Shown here: piece by piece, positions 40,675 to 53,000 of the stretch
Numbering within the stretch: position 1 is the first letter of the stretch
Layout: every line of letters starts with the position of its first letter
Source: Salinibacterium sp. SWN248
GTDB taxonomy: Bacteria; Actinomycetota; Actinomycetes; Actinomycetales; Microbacteriaceae
DNA: 64,000 nt
Assembly (NCBI RefSeq): GCF_015864575.1
Contig: NZ_JADYWW010000001.1
Location: forward strand, 434,001-498,000
Direction: 5' to 3'
Made by a program: the position numbers and the translations under genes
The notes under the pieces: model-generated
The model's input: only the letters and a program-made list of their open reading frames with translations
What the model was told of the DNA's origin: nothing
The model's database searches: none

Positions 40675-42128
40675 CCTCTGGCGACAACGGCTCGGGCGCT
40701 GGTGACAACCAGGAACCTCGCGAGTCCTCCTTCAACTGGGGACTCACTCCGACCGAGCCCGAAGCGCCACCCAAGCCCACACGGGCAACTCCTGTAGAGC
40801 CGGAACAACCCGACGATTCTGACGTTCCGGCGAGCTCACCGGCACCCGAACACCCCCAGGCTCCTGCGGCTCCCCAGGCGCCCACACCTCCGCAGGTTCC
40901 CGAGCATCCCGAAACATTCGTGGCCCCCGCTGTTCCGCAGCCGACCGCGCTTGAAGTTCCTTTGCCGCCAATGACCCCATCGCCGGGCACGCCGCCGCCG
41001 GCAACGCCCGAGGTTCCCGGTCTTCTCAAGCTCCCGCCGATGCCGGGCGAACAGCCTCCCGCGCAGCCGCCAGCATTCCCTGCCGGGTCGCCAGCGGCCG
41101 CCCACGCGGCCGATCCTGCGCAGCCTGCCGATCCCGCCGATCCTGTTATTCCTTCGCGAGAGCCTCTCATCGAGCCGCCGCCGACCGAAGCAATCAACGT
41201 CGCAGACCTGCCAACGGGCGCCATGGATATCTCTGATCTCCCCACCGGGGCGATGGATATTTCCGACCTCCCCACTGGCGCGATGGATATCGCCGACCTG
41301 CCAACCGCCGCGATGGATGCCGCCACTCGGCGACAGGCTCAGCTGCCGGCTTCGGTTGACCAATCGCTGGAAGGCGCGACCGAAGTCATGGGAGCGCAGT
41401 CGCTCGAAGGCATCTCGGCAGAGTCGGAATCCGTCGAGCACGACGCCGTGAGTGACCTCTTCGGTGAAGACAAATTCGTAGAGTACGAAGATCAGGCTCT
41501 CGTCGCGCAGGTGCCAGCGGTCATTTCACGACCGCGGGTTCCCCAGCCTCCGCGGCCACCGATTCCGCGCGGTCAATTGATCGGGCTGGCTATCGCCGGA
41601 GGTCTGGTCGCGGCGCTCGCCTTGGTCGCCCTGTTCTTGGCGGGTACTCGCCTCGGCCCCTCCGTAATGCCTGCTGCGGTTGCCTCGCCGACCCCGTCGG
41701 CGACAGCTACTGCCATTGTTCCCGTTGTGGGCCCGGTAGCGCCGGGAACCTATCAGTGGAATGAACTCGCCGGCGGCGAGTGCCTTGACCCCTTCGCTTC
41801 TGCCTGGGAGCAGGAGTACACCGTGATCGATTGCACGCAGCCTCACGCCGCGCAGTTGCTCACGATCGGCCTGTTCGAGGATGCTGCGTCTGATCCTTAT
41901 CCAGAAGCGGAAGAGCTCGCATCGCGCACAGCGACAGCCTGCTCTACGGACGCTGTGATCGACTTCGCGGCGGCGCAATCATTCTCTAACCTCGAAATCG
42001 TGGCGAGCTTCGCTGCAACAGCGAGCGACTGGGATGCCGGAAACCGCGACTACTACTGCTTCGCGACGCGCTCCGGTGATGCCGCTCTCACGACATCCGT
42101 CGCTCAACCGCAAACGCCCTCCGAATAG
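40671..42128 (+). CDS. Septum-formation-domain membrane protein
   Basis: 485 residues from a GTG that overlaps the pyrE stop (GTGA). Residues 1-185 are Pro/Ala/Glu-rich and disordered. Residues 179-218 are four 10-residue repeats DLPTGAMDIS. One membrane helix is at about 303-326 (LIGLAIAGGLVAALALVALF). The extracytoplasmic C-domain (about 350-475) has conserved Trp/Cys (YQWNELAGGECLDPF, then YTVIDCTQPHAAQ) and ends with a further Cys pair; this matches the actinobacterial septum-formation domain as I know it. It may act in cell division or wall assembly. Confidence 0.72.
   Translation: MTSGDNGSGAGDNQEPRESSFNWGLTPTEPEAPPKPTRATPVEPEQPDDSDVPASSPAPEHPQAPAAPQAPTPPQVPEHPETFVAPAVPQPTALEVPLPPMTPSPGTPPPATPEVPGLLKLPPMPGEQPPAQPPAFPAGSPAAAHAADPAQPADPADPVIPSREPLIEPPPTEAINVADLPTGAMDISDLPTGAMDISDLPTGAMDIADLPTAAMDAATRRQAQLPASVDQSLEGATEVMGAQSLEGISAESESVEHDAVSDLFGEDKFVEYEDQALVAQVPAVISRPRVPQPPRPPIPRGQLIGLAIAGGLVAALALVALFLAGTRLGPSVMPAAVASPTPSATATAIVPVVGPVAPGTYQWNELAGGECLDPFASAWEQEYTVIDCTQPHAAQLLTIGLFEDAASDPYPEAEELASRTATACSTDAVIDFAAAQSFSNLEIVASFAATASDWDAGNRDYYCFATRSGDAALTTSVAQPQTPSE
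41205..41324 (+). repeat. Four 30-bp in-frame tandem repeats
   Basis: Four units each encode DLPTGAMDIS/A (the last is DLPTAAMDAA). Third-position differences between units show they are not very recent copies. They lie in the cytoplasmic disordered part of the septum-formation-domain protein. Confidence 0.85.
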
Positions 42129-42174
42129 CGGGTTGGCCGGGGCTGCCGGTTCAGAGTGATCGGTGCGTGGCCAA

Positions 42175-42948
42175 CTAGTTCAGTAGGTCCGCGACGCTGT
42201 CGAGAACTTCGTTGGGGCGGAACGGGTAGCGGTCGATTTCTTTCTGATCGCTGATTCCGGTGAGCACGAGAACAGTGTGGAGACCCGCCTCGATGCCGGC
42301 GACGATGTCGGTGTCCATGCGGTCACCAATCATGCCGGTGGTTTCGCTATGGGCGCCGATCTTGTTGAGCGCCGAGCGGAACATCATCGGGTTCGGCTTG
42401 CCGACGATGTAGGGCTCCCGACCAGTGGCCTTGGTGATGAGAGCAGCGACCGCGCCCGTTGCGGGCAAGGGGCCGTCAGCACTCGGGCCGGTGGCATCCG
42501 GGTTGGTCACAATAAAGCGGCTGCCGTTGCCGATGAGGCGGATCGCCTTGGTGATGGCTTCGAACGAGTAGTTGCGGGTTTCGCCAATCACGACATAGTC
42601 GGGGTTGGTTTCCGTCATGATGAAACCGGCTTCGTGAAGGGCGGTCGTGATGCCAGACTCGCCGATGACGAACGCGCTGCCGCCCGGAATCTGCTCTTTC
42701 AGGAAGTCAGCCGTCGCGAGCGCAGAAGTCCAAATTGCCGACTCGGGAACATCGAGACCCGATGCCTTGAGCCGGGCGCTCAGATCGCGCGGGGTGAAGA
42801 TCGAGTTGTTCGTGAGCACCAAGTAGGGCTTCTTCTCATCGCGCCACTGCTTCAGCAGCTCTGAGGCGCCGGGAACGGGATGGTTCTCATGAACGAGAAC
42901 ACCATCCATGTCGGTGAGCCAGCATTCGATTTCGTCACGATTCCTCAT
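42175..42948 (-). CDS. HAD-IIA family phosphatase (NagD-like)
   Basis: 257 residues. Motif I is LTDMDGVLVHENHP (nucleophile Asp near residue 12), motif II YLVLTNNSIFTPRDL near 41-55, motif III Lys in PYIVGKPNPMMF near 177, and motif IV GMIGDRMDTDIVAGIEAG near 205-222. It would remove phosphate from a sugar- or nucleotide-monophosphate; the substrate is unknown. Its start overlaps the stop of the upstream DNA methyltransferase gene by four bases (ATGA), so they are co-translated. Confidence 0.88.
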   Translation of the reverse strand: MRNRDEIECWLTDMDGVLVHENHPVPGASELLKQWRDEKKPYLVLTNNSIFTPRDLSARLKASGLDVPESAIWTSALATADFLKEQIPGGSAFVIGESGITTALHEAGFIMTETNPDYVVIGETRNYSFEAITKAIRLIGNGSRFIVTNPDATGPSADGPLPATGAVAALITKATGREPYIVGKPNPMMFRSALNKIGAHSETTGMIGDRMDTDIVAGIEAGLHTVLVLTGISDQKEIDRYPFRPNEVLDSVADLLN

Positions 42949-43805
42949 GCGCTCATGTTAGCGAACACCGTCTCCTCTGACAGCCGTTTGGTGATGATGG
43001 CGATCGCGTCGGGATTCTGTTCGACGAGGACCACGCGACGCTTGAGGGCTTGGGCGACGGCACCGGTTGTGCCGCTTCCGGCGAAGAAATCGAGCACCCA
43101 ATCGCCGGGCTGGCTGGATGCCTGAACGATGCGTCGCAGTATGCCTTCCGGCTTCTGCGTGGCGTAGCCCGTTTTCTCTTTACCGGTAGGGGACACGATG
43201 GTGTGCCACCAGACATCCGTCGGTAGTTTGCCGCGGGCTGCCTTTTCTGGTGTCACAAGACCGGGCGCCATGTAGGGCTCGCGGTCGACTTCTTCGTTAT
43301 TGAAGTAGTAGTTCTTCGGGTTCTTTACATAGACAAGGATCGTGTCGTGCTTCGAGGGCCACTTCTTGGTGGCGCGGGCGCCATAGTCGTAGGCCCAGAT
43401 GATCTCGTTGAGGAAGCTCTCGCGCCCAAAGAGAGCGTCGAGAGCGACTTTGGCGTAGTGCACTTCGCGGTAGTCGAGGTGGAGGTAGAGGGTGCCGCGG
43501 TCGTCGAGCAGGCGCCATGCCTCCTGCAACCGTGGCTCTAAGAACTCCCAATAATCGGCGAACGTGTCGTCGTAGGAATACAACACTCCCTTAATCGTGT
43601 CGTAACTGTTGCCTCCGAAGCCCACGCGCGTACCTTCGGTCGAGCGTTGAGTGGTTAAGGCTTGACGGCGCTGCGTCCGCCCAGTGTTGAACGGGGGATC
43701 GATGTAGATCAGCCGGAAGCTTTCGTCAGGCAAAGTGCTGATCACGGGCAGGTTATCGCCGTGCACAACAAGGTCGGGTCCATCGGAGGTCCAAGGCGGC
43801 TGCAT
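42945..43805 (-). CDS. Site-specific DNA methyltransferase, beta class (N4/N6)
   Basis: 286 residues. The catalytic motif DPPF (residues 36-39) precedes the SAM-binding motif FAGSGTTG (near 241-248), which is the order of the beta class of amino-methyltransferases. Between them lie YLHLDYREVHYAK and YATQKPEGILRRI, also typical. It methylates an exocyclic amine of adenine or cytosine in a specific DNA sequence that cannot be predicted. No restriction endonuclease or specificity subunit is nearby, so it is an orphan. It overlaps the HAD phosphatase gene. DNA methylation may serve epigenetic or replication control. Confidence 0.88.
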   Translation of the reverse strand: MQPPWTSDGPDLVVHGDNLPVISTLPDESFRLIYIDPPFNTGRTQRRQALTTQRSTEGTRVGFGGNSYDTIKGVLYSYDDTFADYWEFLEPRLQEAWRLLDDRGTLYLHLDYREVHYAKVALDALFGRESFLNEIIWAYDYGARATKKWPSKHDTILVYVKNPKNYYFNNEEVDREPYMAPGLVTPEKAARGKLPTDVWWHTIVSPTGKEKTGYATQKPEGILRRIVQASSQPGDWVLDFFAGSGTTGAVAQALKRRVVLVEQNPDAIAIITKRLSEETVFANMSA

Positions 43806-44037
43806 CCCTTGAGATTAACAGCCGGTGGCGCGCTCGGGTCACACCGGCACGAAGCACCCTATGAGGTCGCTAAGAATCAGAGCTCTAGCCCCAGTGCGGG
43901 GCGGCTTCGGCTGGTTAGGCTGTCCAAAACTTCGACCAACGGTTTATGGTTGGAGGAGATGCGCTCACCCGAAGGGCTATTCGTTGACGATGCGATGACC
44001 CGCAAAGTCAGGGATTTTGACTCGGGGGAGAGAAATA

Positions 44038-47000
44038 GTGCGGCACAACAGCAGCAACGTGGAGCGCACGCAGCGTAGTGCTCGAAGCGCGTTCATGCGT
44101 GGCGTCGCATCTGTCGTCGCCTTCGGTCTTCTCGTGGCCGGACTGACTGTCATGCCGTCATCGCCCGCCGAAGCTGCCGTCGTGCAGTGGGGAACCAACG
44201 CCGGTACGTCGCCGAGCTACCAAACCACCGTCAACGGTGACTTCCTCATGGCCGGTAACGGCGTTCTCGCCTGTAACCGACCGCTCTACTCGGCGGCGCA
44301 AATTGGCACGTGTATCGACCTACACTCGGCATCGGGCGGAAACGGCAATACGGCCAACGACAACTTCTACCTCGAAAACTCGAACACGGTAGCCGGCTTC
44401 ACCACCAACTCGAGCTCGGCAAACATCACCATCCCCGCGGGCGCCGGCGTCAAGAAAGCCTTCCTGAGCTGGAGCGCCAACACCGGTGCCTACACGGGGA
44501 TCACGGAAAATGCGTGTGCGAGCCCGAACGCGACGCGCGGCACCGCTCTTATGCCTGCCGGTTCGGCAACCGGTTATCGCACCGCGCCCGCCAAACTCAA
44601 GGTGGGCACTGGCGCCGTCACTACCGTGGCGCCGACGACACTGCTGGAAGACCCGGTCGGCACGCCCTCGTCGATTTATTACAGCGCAAGCGCTGACGTC
44701 ACCACAGCTTTCGCTGGAGCGGTCACGGGAACCCCGCTCACGGTATCCGCTGGTGACCTGTGGGCACCGCAGGGTGCTGGTTGCTACGCCGGCTGGACTC
44801 TGACGGTCGTCTACGACTACGGCATTTACATTCCGAGCCAACCGCTGTCGCAGCCGCACCGCATCATCTTCTACGAAGGTCACGTTCGCATGACCGCCGC
44901 AGAGGCGCCGCTGACGGTTGCTTTCAACGGTTTCAGCGCGATTGCCACCGGAACTCGCGCTGGATTCTCGCTCTACGAGGGTGACCGCATCATCCAGGGC
45001 GACATCGCTGAGTATTCGCGCGGCAACGGCGGCTACACCCAGATAGCGAACAGCGCGGGCAACAACAACAACATCGGAATCGGTCGAGGAGAGGGCTCTG
45101 TTCGCTACACGGCACCCACCGATATTGGCCCCTTCACTAACCAGAGTGTGGATGTCGCGACCGTCAACCTAGCCAACGTGCAGTCCGGCGACACTTCCGT
45201 CAACCTCCGCATGAGCACGAGTGGCGACTCGTACCTGCTGCAAAACGCGATCCTGTCCGTGCCCAGCGCCGGAATCAATATCTCCAAGAGCTATGACGGA
45301 ACGCTCGACCAGCAATCGCGCACGGCAACAGAACCGGCAACCTTCACGATCACCGTGACCAACTCAGGCGTCGGGGTTCTGCAGAACATTGTCGTCGCAG
45401 ACGACCAGACCAACTGTGCACGCACATTGACCGGCGTGACGCTTGCCCCGCTTGAGTCGTATACGTACACGTGTGTTGCGAATGGTCCAACGACCGCCAG
45501 CTACGACTCGACTGCCTCAGTGACGGCGAGCACTGTGGTGGGAAATAGTCCGGCGACAGGCAGCGACTCCACTCGCGTTCTGCTTTCCTCTCTCTCGCTC
45601 GCCAAGACGAGTGCGCTCGCTGGTGGAGCAACCGGTCGCGCCGGCGACACCCTGAACTACACGTTCACCATCAAGAACAACGGTGACTCGCCCCTTACCG
45701 GAGTAGCGGTCACTGACCCGCTGCCCGGGCTTTCCGCCATCGCCTACTCCTGGCCGACAGGAACCGCTGGCGCCCTCGCCGCTGGTGCCTCCGCGACGGG
45801 AACGGCAACGTACACGCTGACGCAGGCAGATGTCGATGCCGGTTCGATCGCGAACACGGCGAGCGCCACCGGCACGGATGCCGACGGCGGTATCAAGCCT
45901 GTCGCGACGGCCAACCGCACCACGCCCATCCCGGTGAATGCTGTTCTCGAAACCAAGAAGACGGCCGCCTATGCCGGTGCCGGAGTCGGCAATGTCGGCG
46001 ACGTCGTGAACTATTCGTTCTCCGTAAAAAACACGGGTAACGTCACGCTCACCTCGGTCACCCTGACCGACCCTCTCACCGGGCTGTCCGCGATCGCGGT
46101 CACCTGGCCGGGAACCGCGGGTCGTCTCGCACCGGGTCAGACCGCCACAGGAACCGCGACGTATACGGTGAAGCAGGCGGACGTTAACACCGGAAAGATC
46201 GTGAACCAAGCGACGTCGGCTGGCCGCACCCCCAAGAACGTCGCTGTCACGGGCCTGAGCAACGAGGTCACGCTGGCTACCGCGCCTGCAGCTCCCGGGC
46301 TCACCACCACGAAGTCGGGAACAGTAGCCAATCCCAAGGGCGTTGGCAGCGTCGTCACCTATACCTTCAGCGCCAAGAACACCGGAAACGTGACGCTCAC
46401 CGGTGTCGCCATTGCCGACCCGCTCGTCGGTCTCTCCGCTCTGACCTACTCGTGGCCGGGAACCGCCGGAACTCTGGCTCCGGGCCAGACCGTGACCGCC
46501 ACCGCGACGTACACCGTGAAGCAGTCCGATGTTGATGCTGGATTGGTGCGCAACACCGCCACCAGCTCGGGAACATCACCCAGCGGCACCGCCGTTACTG
46601 CGGCATCCCCTCGCGTTGATGTTGCGCTGCAAACTCGCACTCCCGCTGTTTCGCTGACGAAGACGGGTGCGCTCGCGGGCGGTTCCACCGCTGGCAGCAC
46701 CGTGAACTACTCCTTCGTTCTGACGAACTCGGGCAACGTGACGCTGACCAATGCGGGCATCACCGACCCGCTCTCGGGCCTCTCTTCGATCACGTACGGC
46801 ACGTGGCCGGGCACCGCCGGCACTCTCGTGCCCGGTCAGTCCGTCACGGCAACCGCGACCTACACCGTGAAGCAATCGGATGTCGATGCCGGTGCGGTCG
46901 TGAACAGTGCGACGGCGAAGGCCACACCTCCGACCGGTGCTGACGTGACGCGGACGACTCCCGCGACGGTTCCGATCACGGCTGACGCCAAGATAGTTGT

Positions 47001-50000
47001 CACGAAGTCGGGCGCGTACACGACAGGATCCGGCGCTGTCGGCTCGGTTGTGACCTACACCTTCAGCGTGAAGAATGACGGAAACGTCACCCTCAGCCAG
47101 GTGGCTTTGGCCGACCCGCTCTCGGGACTCAGCCCCATCGCCGTGACCTGGCCCGGAGCATCCGGAGTATTGGCTCCCGGTCAGACGGCTACGGGAACCG
47201 CGACGTACACGGTGAAGCAATCCGACGTGGATGCGGGTTCGGTTAAGAACACGGCAACGGCTACGGCGAAGACTCCCACCGGCGGCGCGGTGACGCAGGC
47301 CTCCACGCAGTCTGTAGTGCCCACGGTCGCACCGACTCGACTCATCACGACCACGAAGTCGGCAACGATTGCCGGCGGCGCAACGGGCAAGGTCGGCGAC
47401 GTCATCAGCTACGCGTTCAGCGCGAAGAACGACGGTAACGTCACACTCTCCGGTGTCACGATTGCTGACCCGCACGCTGGCCTCTCGGCGCTGACCTACA
47501 CGTGGCCCGGCGCCACTGGCGTGCTCGCACCCGGCCAGACCGTCACCGCAGTTGCGACTTACACCATCAAGCAATCCGATGTGGATGCCGGCTCGGTCAA
47601 GAACATTGCCACCGGTAGTGGAACTCACGCCGGCACTACCGTGAGCAACCCCTCGTCTGAAATCACCGTTCCGACCGTCGCTGCAAACCCGGTCGTCACC
47701 ACGCTCAAATCGGGGGCGCTCGCCGCCGGTTCGACCGGCCGCGCTGGCGACACCGTGAACTTCTCGATCAAGCTCACCAACTCGGGCAACGTCACCCTGA
47801 CCTCTGTCTCGGCCACCGACACGCTCCCCGGTCTCTCGGCGCTCACCTACGGCACGTGGCCCTCGGGCACGACTGGCACACTCGCGCCGGGCCAGTCGGT
47901 TACGGCGACAGCGACCTACACCCTGAAGCAGTCTGACGTGGATGCCGGCTCGGTCTCGAATACCGCGACTGGTTCGGGAACGCCGCCCACCGGTGCCGCA
48001 GTGACCAGCACGAGCCCCGCCACGGTTCCGATCACCGCTGGCCCCGCACTGACCGTCTCGAAGTCGGGAGCGGTCACGACCGGAAACGGTTCTGTCGGCG
48101 ACACCGTCACCTTCTCCTTCGTGGTGCGCAACACCGGTAACGTCACCGCCACTGGCGTTGGCATCTCCGACAGCCTCGTCGACCTCTCCGCCGTGACCTT
48201 CGGCACCTGGCCGAGCGGCACAGCAGGCACGCTTACTCCCAACACTCAGGTGACCGCTACGGCCACCTATCTGATCAAGCAGGCTGACGTTAACGCTGGC
48301 TCTGTGAAGAACACGGCCACGGCATCCGGAAGCACGCCGTCGGGCGGAACCGTGACGGCAACGTCCCCGCAGGCGGTCGTTCCGACGGTGGCGTCATCGC
48401 CCGCGATCGATACGCAGAAGACGGCAAGCGTTGCCGGAACCGGCGCTGTCGGCGATGTCATCACGTACACCTTCACCGCCAAGAACACCGGTAACGTCAC
48501 CCTCACGGGCGTCTCGATTGCCGACCCGCTCACGGGACTTTCGGCTCTGACGTACGGCGCCTGGCCCGGTGGAGTTGCCGGAACGCTTGCGCCCAACGCG
48601 CAGGTCACGGCCACGGCGACCTACACAATCGCTCAGTCGGATGTCGACGCGGGTTCTGTCAAGAACACGGCGACCTCGCAGGGCTCGTTCGGGGCGACGA
48701 CGGTCACTGACCCGTCACCTCAGATCACGACGCCCACGGTCGCCTCGGTTCGCACCATATCGCTGACCAAGAACGCGGTCCTCGCGGCGGGCGCAACCGG
48801 CGTCGCTGGCGATGCCGTCAACTACAGCTTCGTCGTGCGCAACACCGGTAACGTCACGCTCACGGGCGTCGGCATCACCGATCCATTGCCCGACCTTTCG
48901 GCCGTCACGTTCGGCACCTGGCCGAGCGGAACAGCCGGTCGTCTCCTGCCGCAAACACAGGTCACGGCTACTGCCACCTACATTTTGAAGCAGTCGGATA
49001 TTGACGCCGGCTCAGTCGCGAACACTGCGACGACCCGCGGCACCCCTCCCACCGGTGCCGTCGTGTCGGCGACCGCTCCCGCTACCGTTGTCGTCGCCTC
49101 GAATGGTGCCCTTGCGGTAACGAAGACGGGTGCCGTCACGTCGGGTACCGGCGGCGTCGGTAGCACGATGACCTTCTCGTTCTCCATCACCAACCCCGGA
49201 AACGTCACGATGACGGGTGTCGCGATTGTGGATTCCCTCGTGGGCCTTTCCGCGCCGGTATACACCTGGCCGACCGCGACGGCCGGGCGACTTGCTCCGG
49301 GCCAGACGGCGACCGCGACCGCGACGTATACGGTCAAGCAGGCCGATGTAAACGCGGGCTCGGTAGCGAACACGGCAACAGTGTCGGGCAAGACTCCGAC
49401 GAACGCAACGGTCACTTCTGCGCCGTCGACCGCGAACGTGCCCACGATCACGGGCGCCCCTGAGCTCACCACCACAAAGTCGGCGAACGTCACTTCGGGA
49501 GCCAAAGTCGGCGACTCGATCACGTACTCCATCGCGATCTCGAACACGGGTAACCAGACCATCACCGGCGTCGCTCTGACGGACTCGCTCGTCGGTCTCT
49601 CCACTCCTGTTGTCACGTGGCCGGGTGTGGCGGGAACCCTGGCTCCAGGCCAGACGGCTACAGCCCTCGCAAGCTACACCGTGAAGCAGTCGGATGTTGA
49701 TGCTGGCTCGATCGCCAACACGGCGTCAGCAGCGGGAACAGCTCCGGGCGCGACTCCCGTCAGCGATGACTCCAACCCCGTGGTCACGACCACCGTTACT
49801 CCGGCGCCGACTCTCTCGCTCGTGAAGTCGGGCACGCTGCCGGCTGGTTCCACATCCGTTGCGGGCGAAGTAGTGACCTACAGCTTCGTCATCCGCAACA
49901 CCGGCAACGTCACGATCACGGGTGCCGCGGTCAGCGACCCACTCTCTGGTCTTTCGTCGATCACGTATGGCACCTGGCCGTCGGGCACCACCGGAACGTT

Positions 50001-53000
50001 GGCGCCGAACACTCAAGTGACGGCCACCGCTACCTACACGGTGAAGCAGACGGATGTCGACGCGGGTTCGATCGCGAACACCGCGACCGCAACGGGAACG
50101 GGCGTGAGCGGCGGGGCTGCTGCTCCGGCGACGAGCAACGCGACAGTTCCTCTCGCTACGACAGCCAAACTCACGGTGTCGAAGACGGGCGCTACGGTAG
50201 CCGGGGCGAACAAGCTCGGCGACACCGTCACTTTCTCGTTCGTCGTCAAGAACACCGGAAACGTCACGCTCTCGAGCGTCGGCATCACCGACACTCTTCC
50301 GGATCTCTCGGCTGTCACCTTCGGCACCTGGCCGGGCGGCACGACCGGAGTTCTCGCTCCCAACGCGCAGGTCACCGCTACCGCGACGTACACAATCAAG
50401 CAGTCTGACGTGAACGCTGGCTCTGTGAAGAACACGGCTACGGCATCCGGAACGCCGCCATCGGGCCCCGTTGCTACGGCATCCTCGACCCAGGCTGTCG
50501 TGCCGACTGTTGCCGCTTCGCCTGCGCTCGTCACGACCAAGAGCGCTGTTGTCGGCGGCACGGGAACCGGCGCGATCGGTGACACCGTCACCTACACCTT
50601 CACAGCGCGCAACTCCGGTAACGTCACGCTCACCGGCGTCACGCTGACCGACCCGTTGAGCGGGCTCTCGAACCCCACCTACGCCTGGTCGGGTGGCGTT
50701 AGCGGCCAGCTCAACCCGAACGGAACCGTCACCGGAACCGCCACCTACACAATCACGCAGGCGGATGTTGACGCCGGCTCGGTCAAGAACATTGCGACCG
50801 CAACGGGTACGCCTCCCACGGGCGCTGCCGTGACTGCTCCGTCGCCGCAGCTCGTCACACCGACGATCGCTTCAGCACCGAAGATCGGTGTGACGAAGTC
50901 GGGCGCTCTCGCGCCGGGCGCGCAGGGCGTTGCGGGTGACGTTGTCACGTGGAGCCTCACGCTCACCAACTCGGGCAATGTGACGCTCACCTCGGTAGCG
51001 GTCGCTGACTCGCTTCCCGGCGTCTCCGCCGTGACCTATGGCACGTGGCCCTCGACGGCCGGAACGTTGGCTCCGGGCCAGAGCGTCTCGGCCACGGCCA
51101 CGTACGTTCTCACGCAGGCCGACATCGACGCCGGCGCTGTGTCGAATACGGCAAACGGTGCGGGAACCCCGCCGCGCGGATCACCCGCAACGGCCACTGC
51201 TCCCTCAACCCTTCCGCTCGCATCGAACTCCAGCATCACGCTCGATAAGACCGCAGCCATTGTTTCTCCCGGCACGGGCGTGGTGGGTGACACCATCCGC
51301 TACACGTTCACCGCCGAGAACACGGGTAACGTAACCCTGACCAACGTGATCATCGCCGACCCGCGTCCCGGACTCAGCGCACTCACCTACGGAACCTGGA
51401 CCAGCGGCACTGTTGGCCGCCTCGCTCCGGGTCAGACGATTACGGCAACGGCTGACTACGTCATCCGCCAGGCCGACCAGAACGCCGGCGTTGTGAACAA
51501 CACGGCGTCCGTTTCGGGCAAGCCTCCCGCAGGCGCGAACGCCACGGCGTCGTCTGCTGCGGTAGCTACTCCGACCGCAACGCGCGTTCCCGGCATCCTC
51601 ACCACCAAGACCTCGAGCGTGGCCGGAACCGGTGCCGTTGGCGATGTCATTACGTACACGATCACCGTTCGCAATACCGGAAACACGACTCTCACGTCGG
51701 TATCGGCGAGCGACCCGCTCTCGGGACTCAGCACGCTCACCTACGGCGCTTGGCCTGGCGGCGAGACGGGAACGCTGCAGCCCAACACCCAGGTTGTCGC
51801 CACCGCGAAGTACACGATCAAGCAGTCCGATGTGAACACGGGTTCGGTCACGAACACGGCAACAGGTCAGGGCACGTCGCCCTCCGCCGGCGTGATCACT
51901 GACCCCTCCGATGAAGTCATCACTCCGACCGTTGCGACGAACCCCGTGGCGACCTTCGCGAAGTCTGGCGCGCTCGCCCCCGGTTCCGTTGGTGTTTCCG
52001 GCGACGTCATCACCTACACCTTAACCACGAAGAACACCGGAAACGTCACACTCACGGGTGTCTCCGTCGCCGACCCGCTGGCTGATCTCGGCGCCATTTC
52101 GTACACGTGGCCAGGTGCCACAGGTGTGCTCACCCCGGGTCAAACCGTCACCGCTACCGCCAACTACACGGTGAAGCAGTCGGATGTGGATGCTGGCTCT
52201 GTCAGTAACGCCGCGACGGCCACCGTCACTCCGCCTTCCGGCACGCCCTTCAGCGAGACGGACTCAGAGACGGTCTCGATCACGCCCGCTCCCGGAATCT
52301 CGGTCAGCAAGGTTGCCTCCGTCGGTGGAACCGGTGCAGAAAACGACGTCATCACCTACACGATGACGATTCGCAACACGGGTAACCAGACACTCACCGT
52401 CGTGACGCTCATCGACAACCTGCCTGGTTTGAGCGCTCCGACCTTCGTCTGGCCGGGAGCGGACAATGAGCTTGCGCCAGGCCAGACAGCCACGGCGACC
52501 GCAACGTACACGATCGATCAAGACGACCTCAACGCCGGCGAAGTAACGAACACCGCCAGCGTGACCGCTCAAACTCCTGGTGGCGGCCCCGAGGTGGCGG
52601 CAAGCTCTGGCGCCGTCGTTGTCGCGACCGGTGCCCAGCGTCCCGAGCTCACGACAACGAAGACCGCCAGTGTCGTGCCGAGCCCGGCCGCTGAAGGCAC
52701 CACGATCACTTACTCCTTCCTGGTGGAGAACACGGGAAACGTGACCATCGAGAACCTCGTTCTCAACGACCCGCTCCTGGGCGCAGCAACACCGACGTTG
52801 TCCGCGACATCACTCGACCCGGGTGAATCCGCCACAGCAACGGCGACCTACACGATCACTCAGGCCGATGTCGACGCCGGTTCGGTGACGAACACGGCGA
52901 AGGCTGCCGGTGCCACCACAGCAGATCCCGCCGTGCCGGTTGAAAGCCCGGTCTCTTCGGTGACGACTCCGACCGCGCCCGCCGCCCCCGGTATCTCGGT

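Noticed and set aside
43806-44037. Possible riboswitch in the 232-bp region upstream of the giant gene
   Set aside because: It holds CGCAAAG and a short AGTCA/TGACT hairpin just before the ribosome site, which recalls the c-di-GMP-I core, but the other conserved parts of that riboswitch are missing. Left as unexplained leader sequence.
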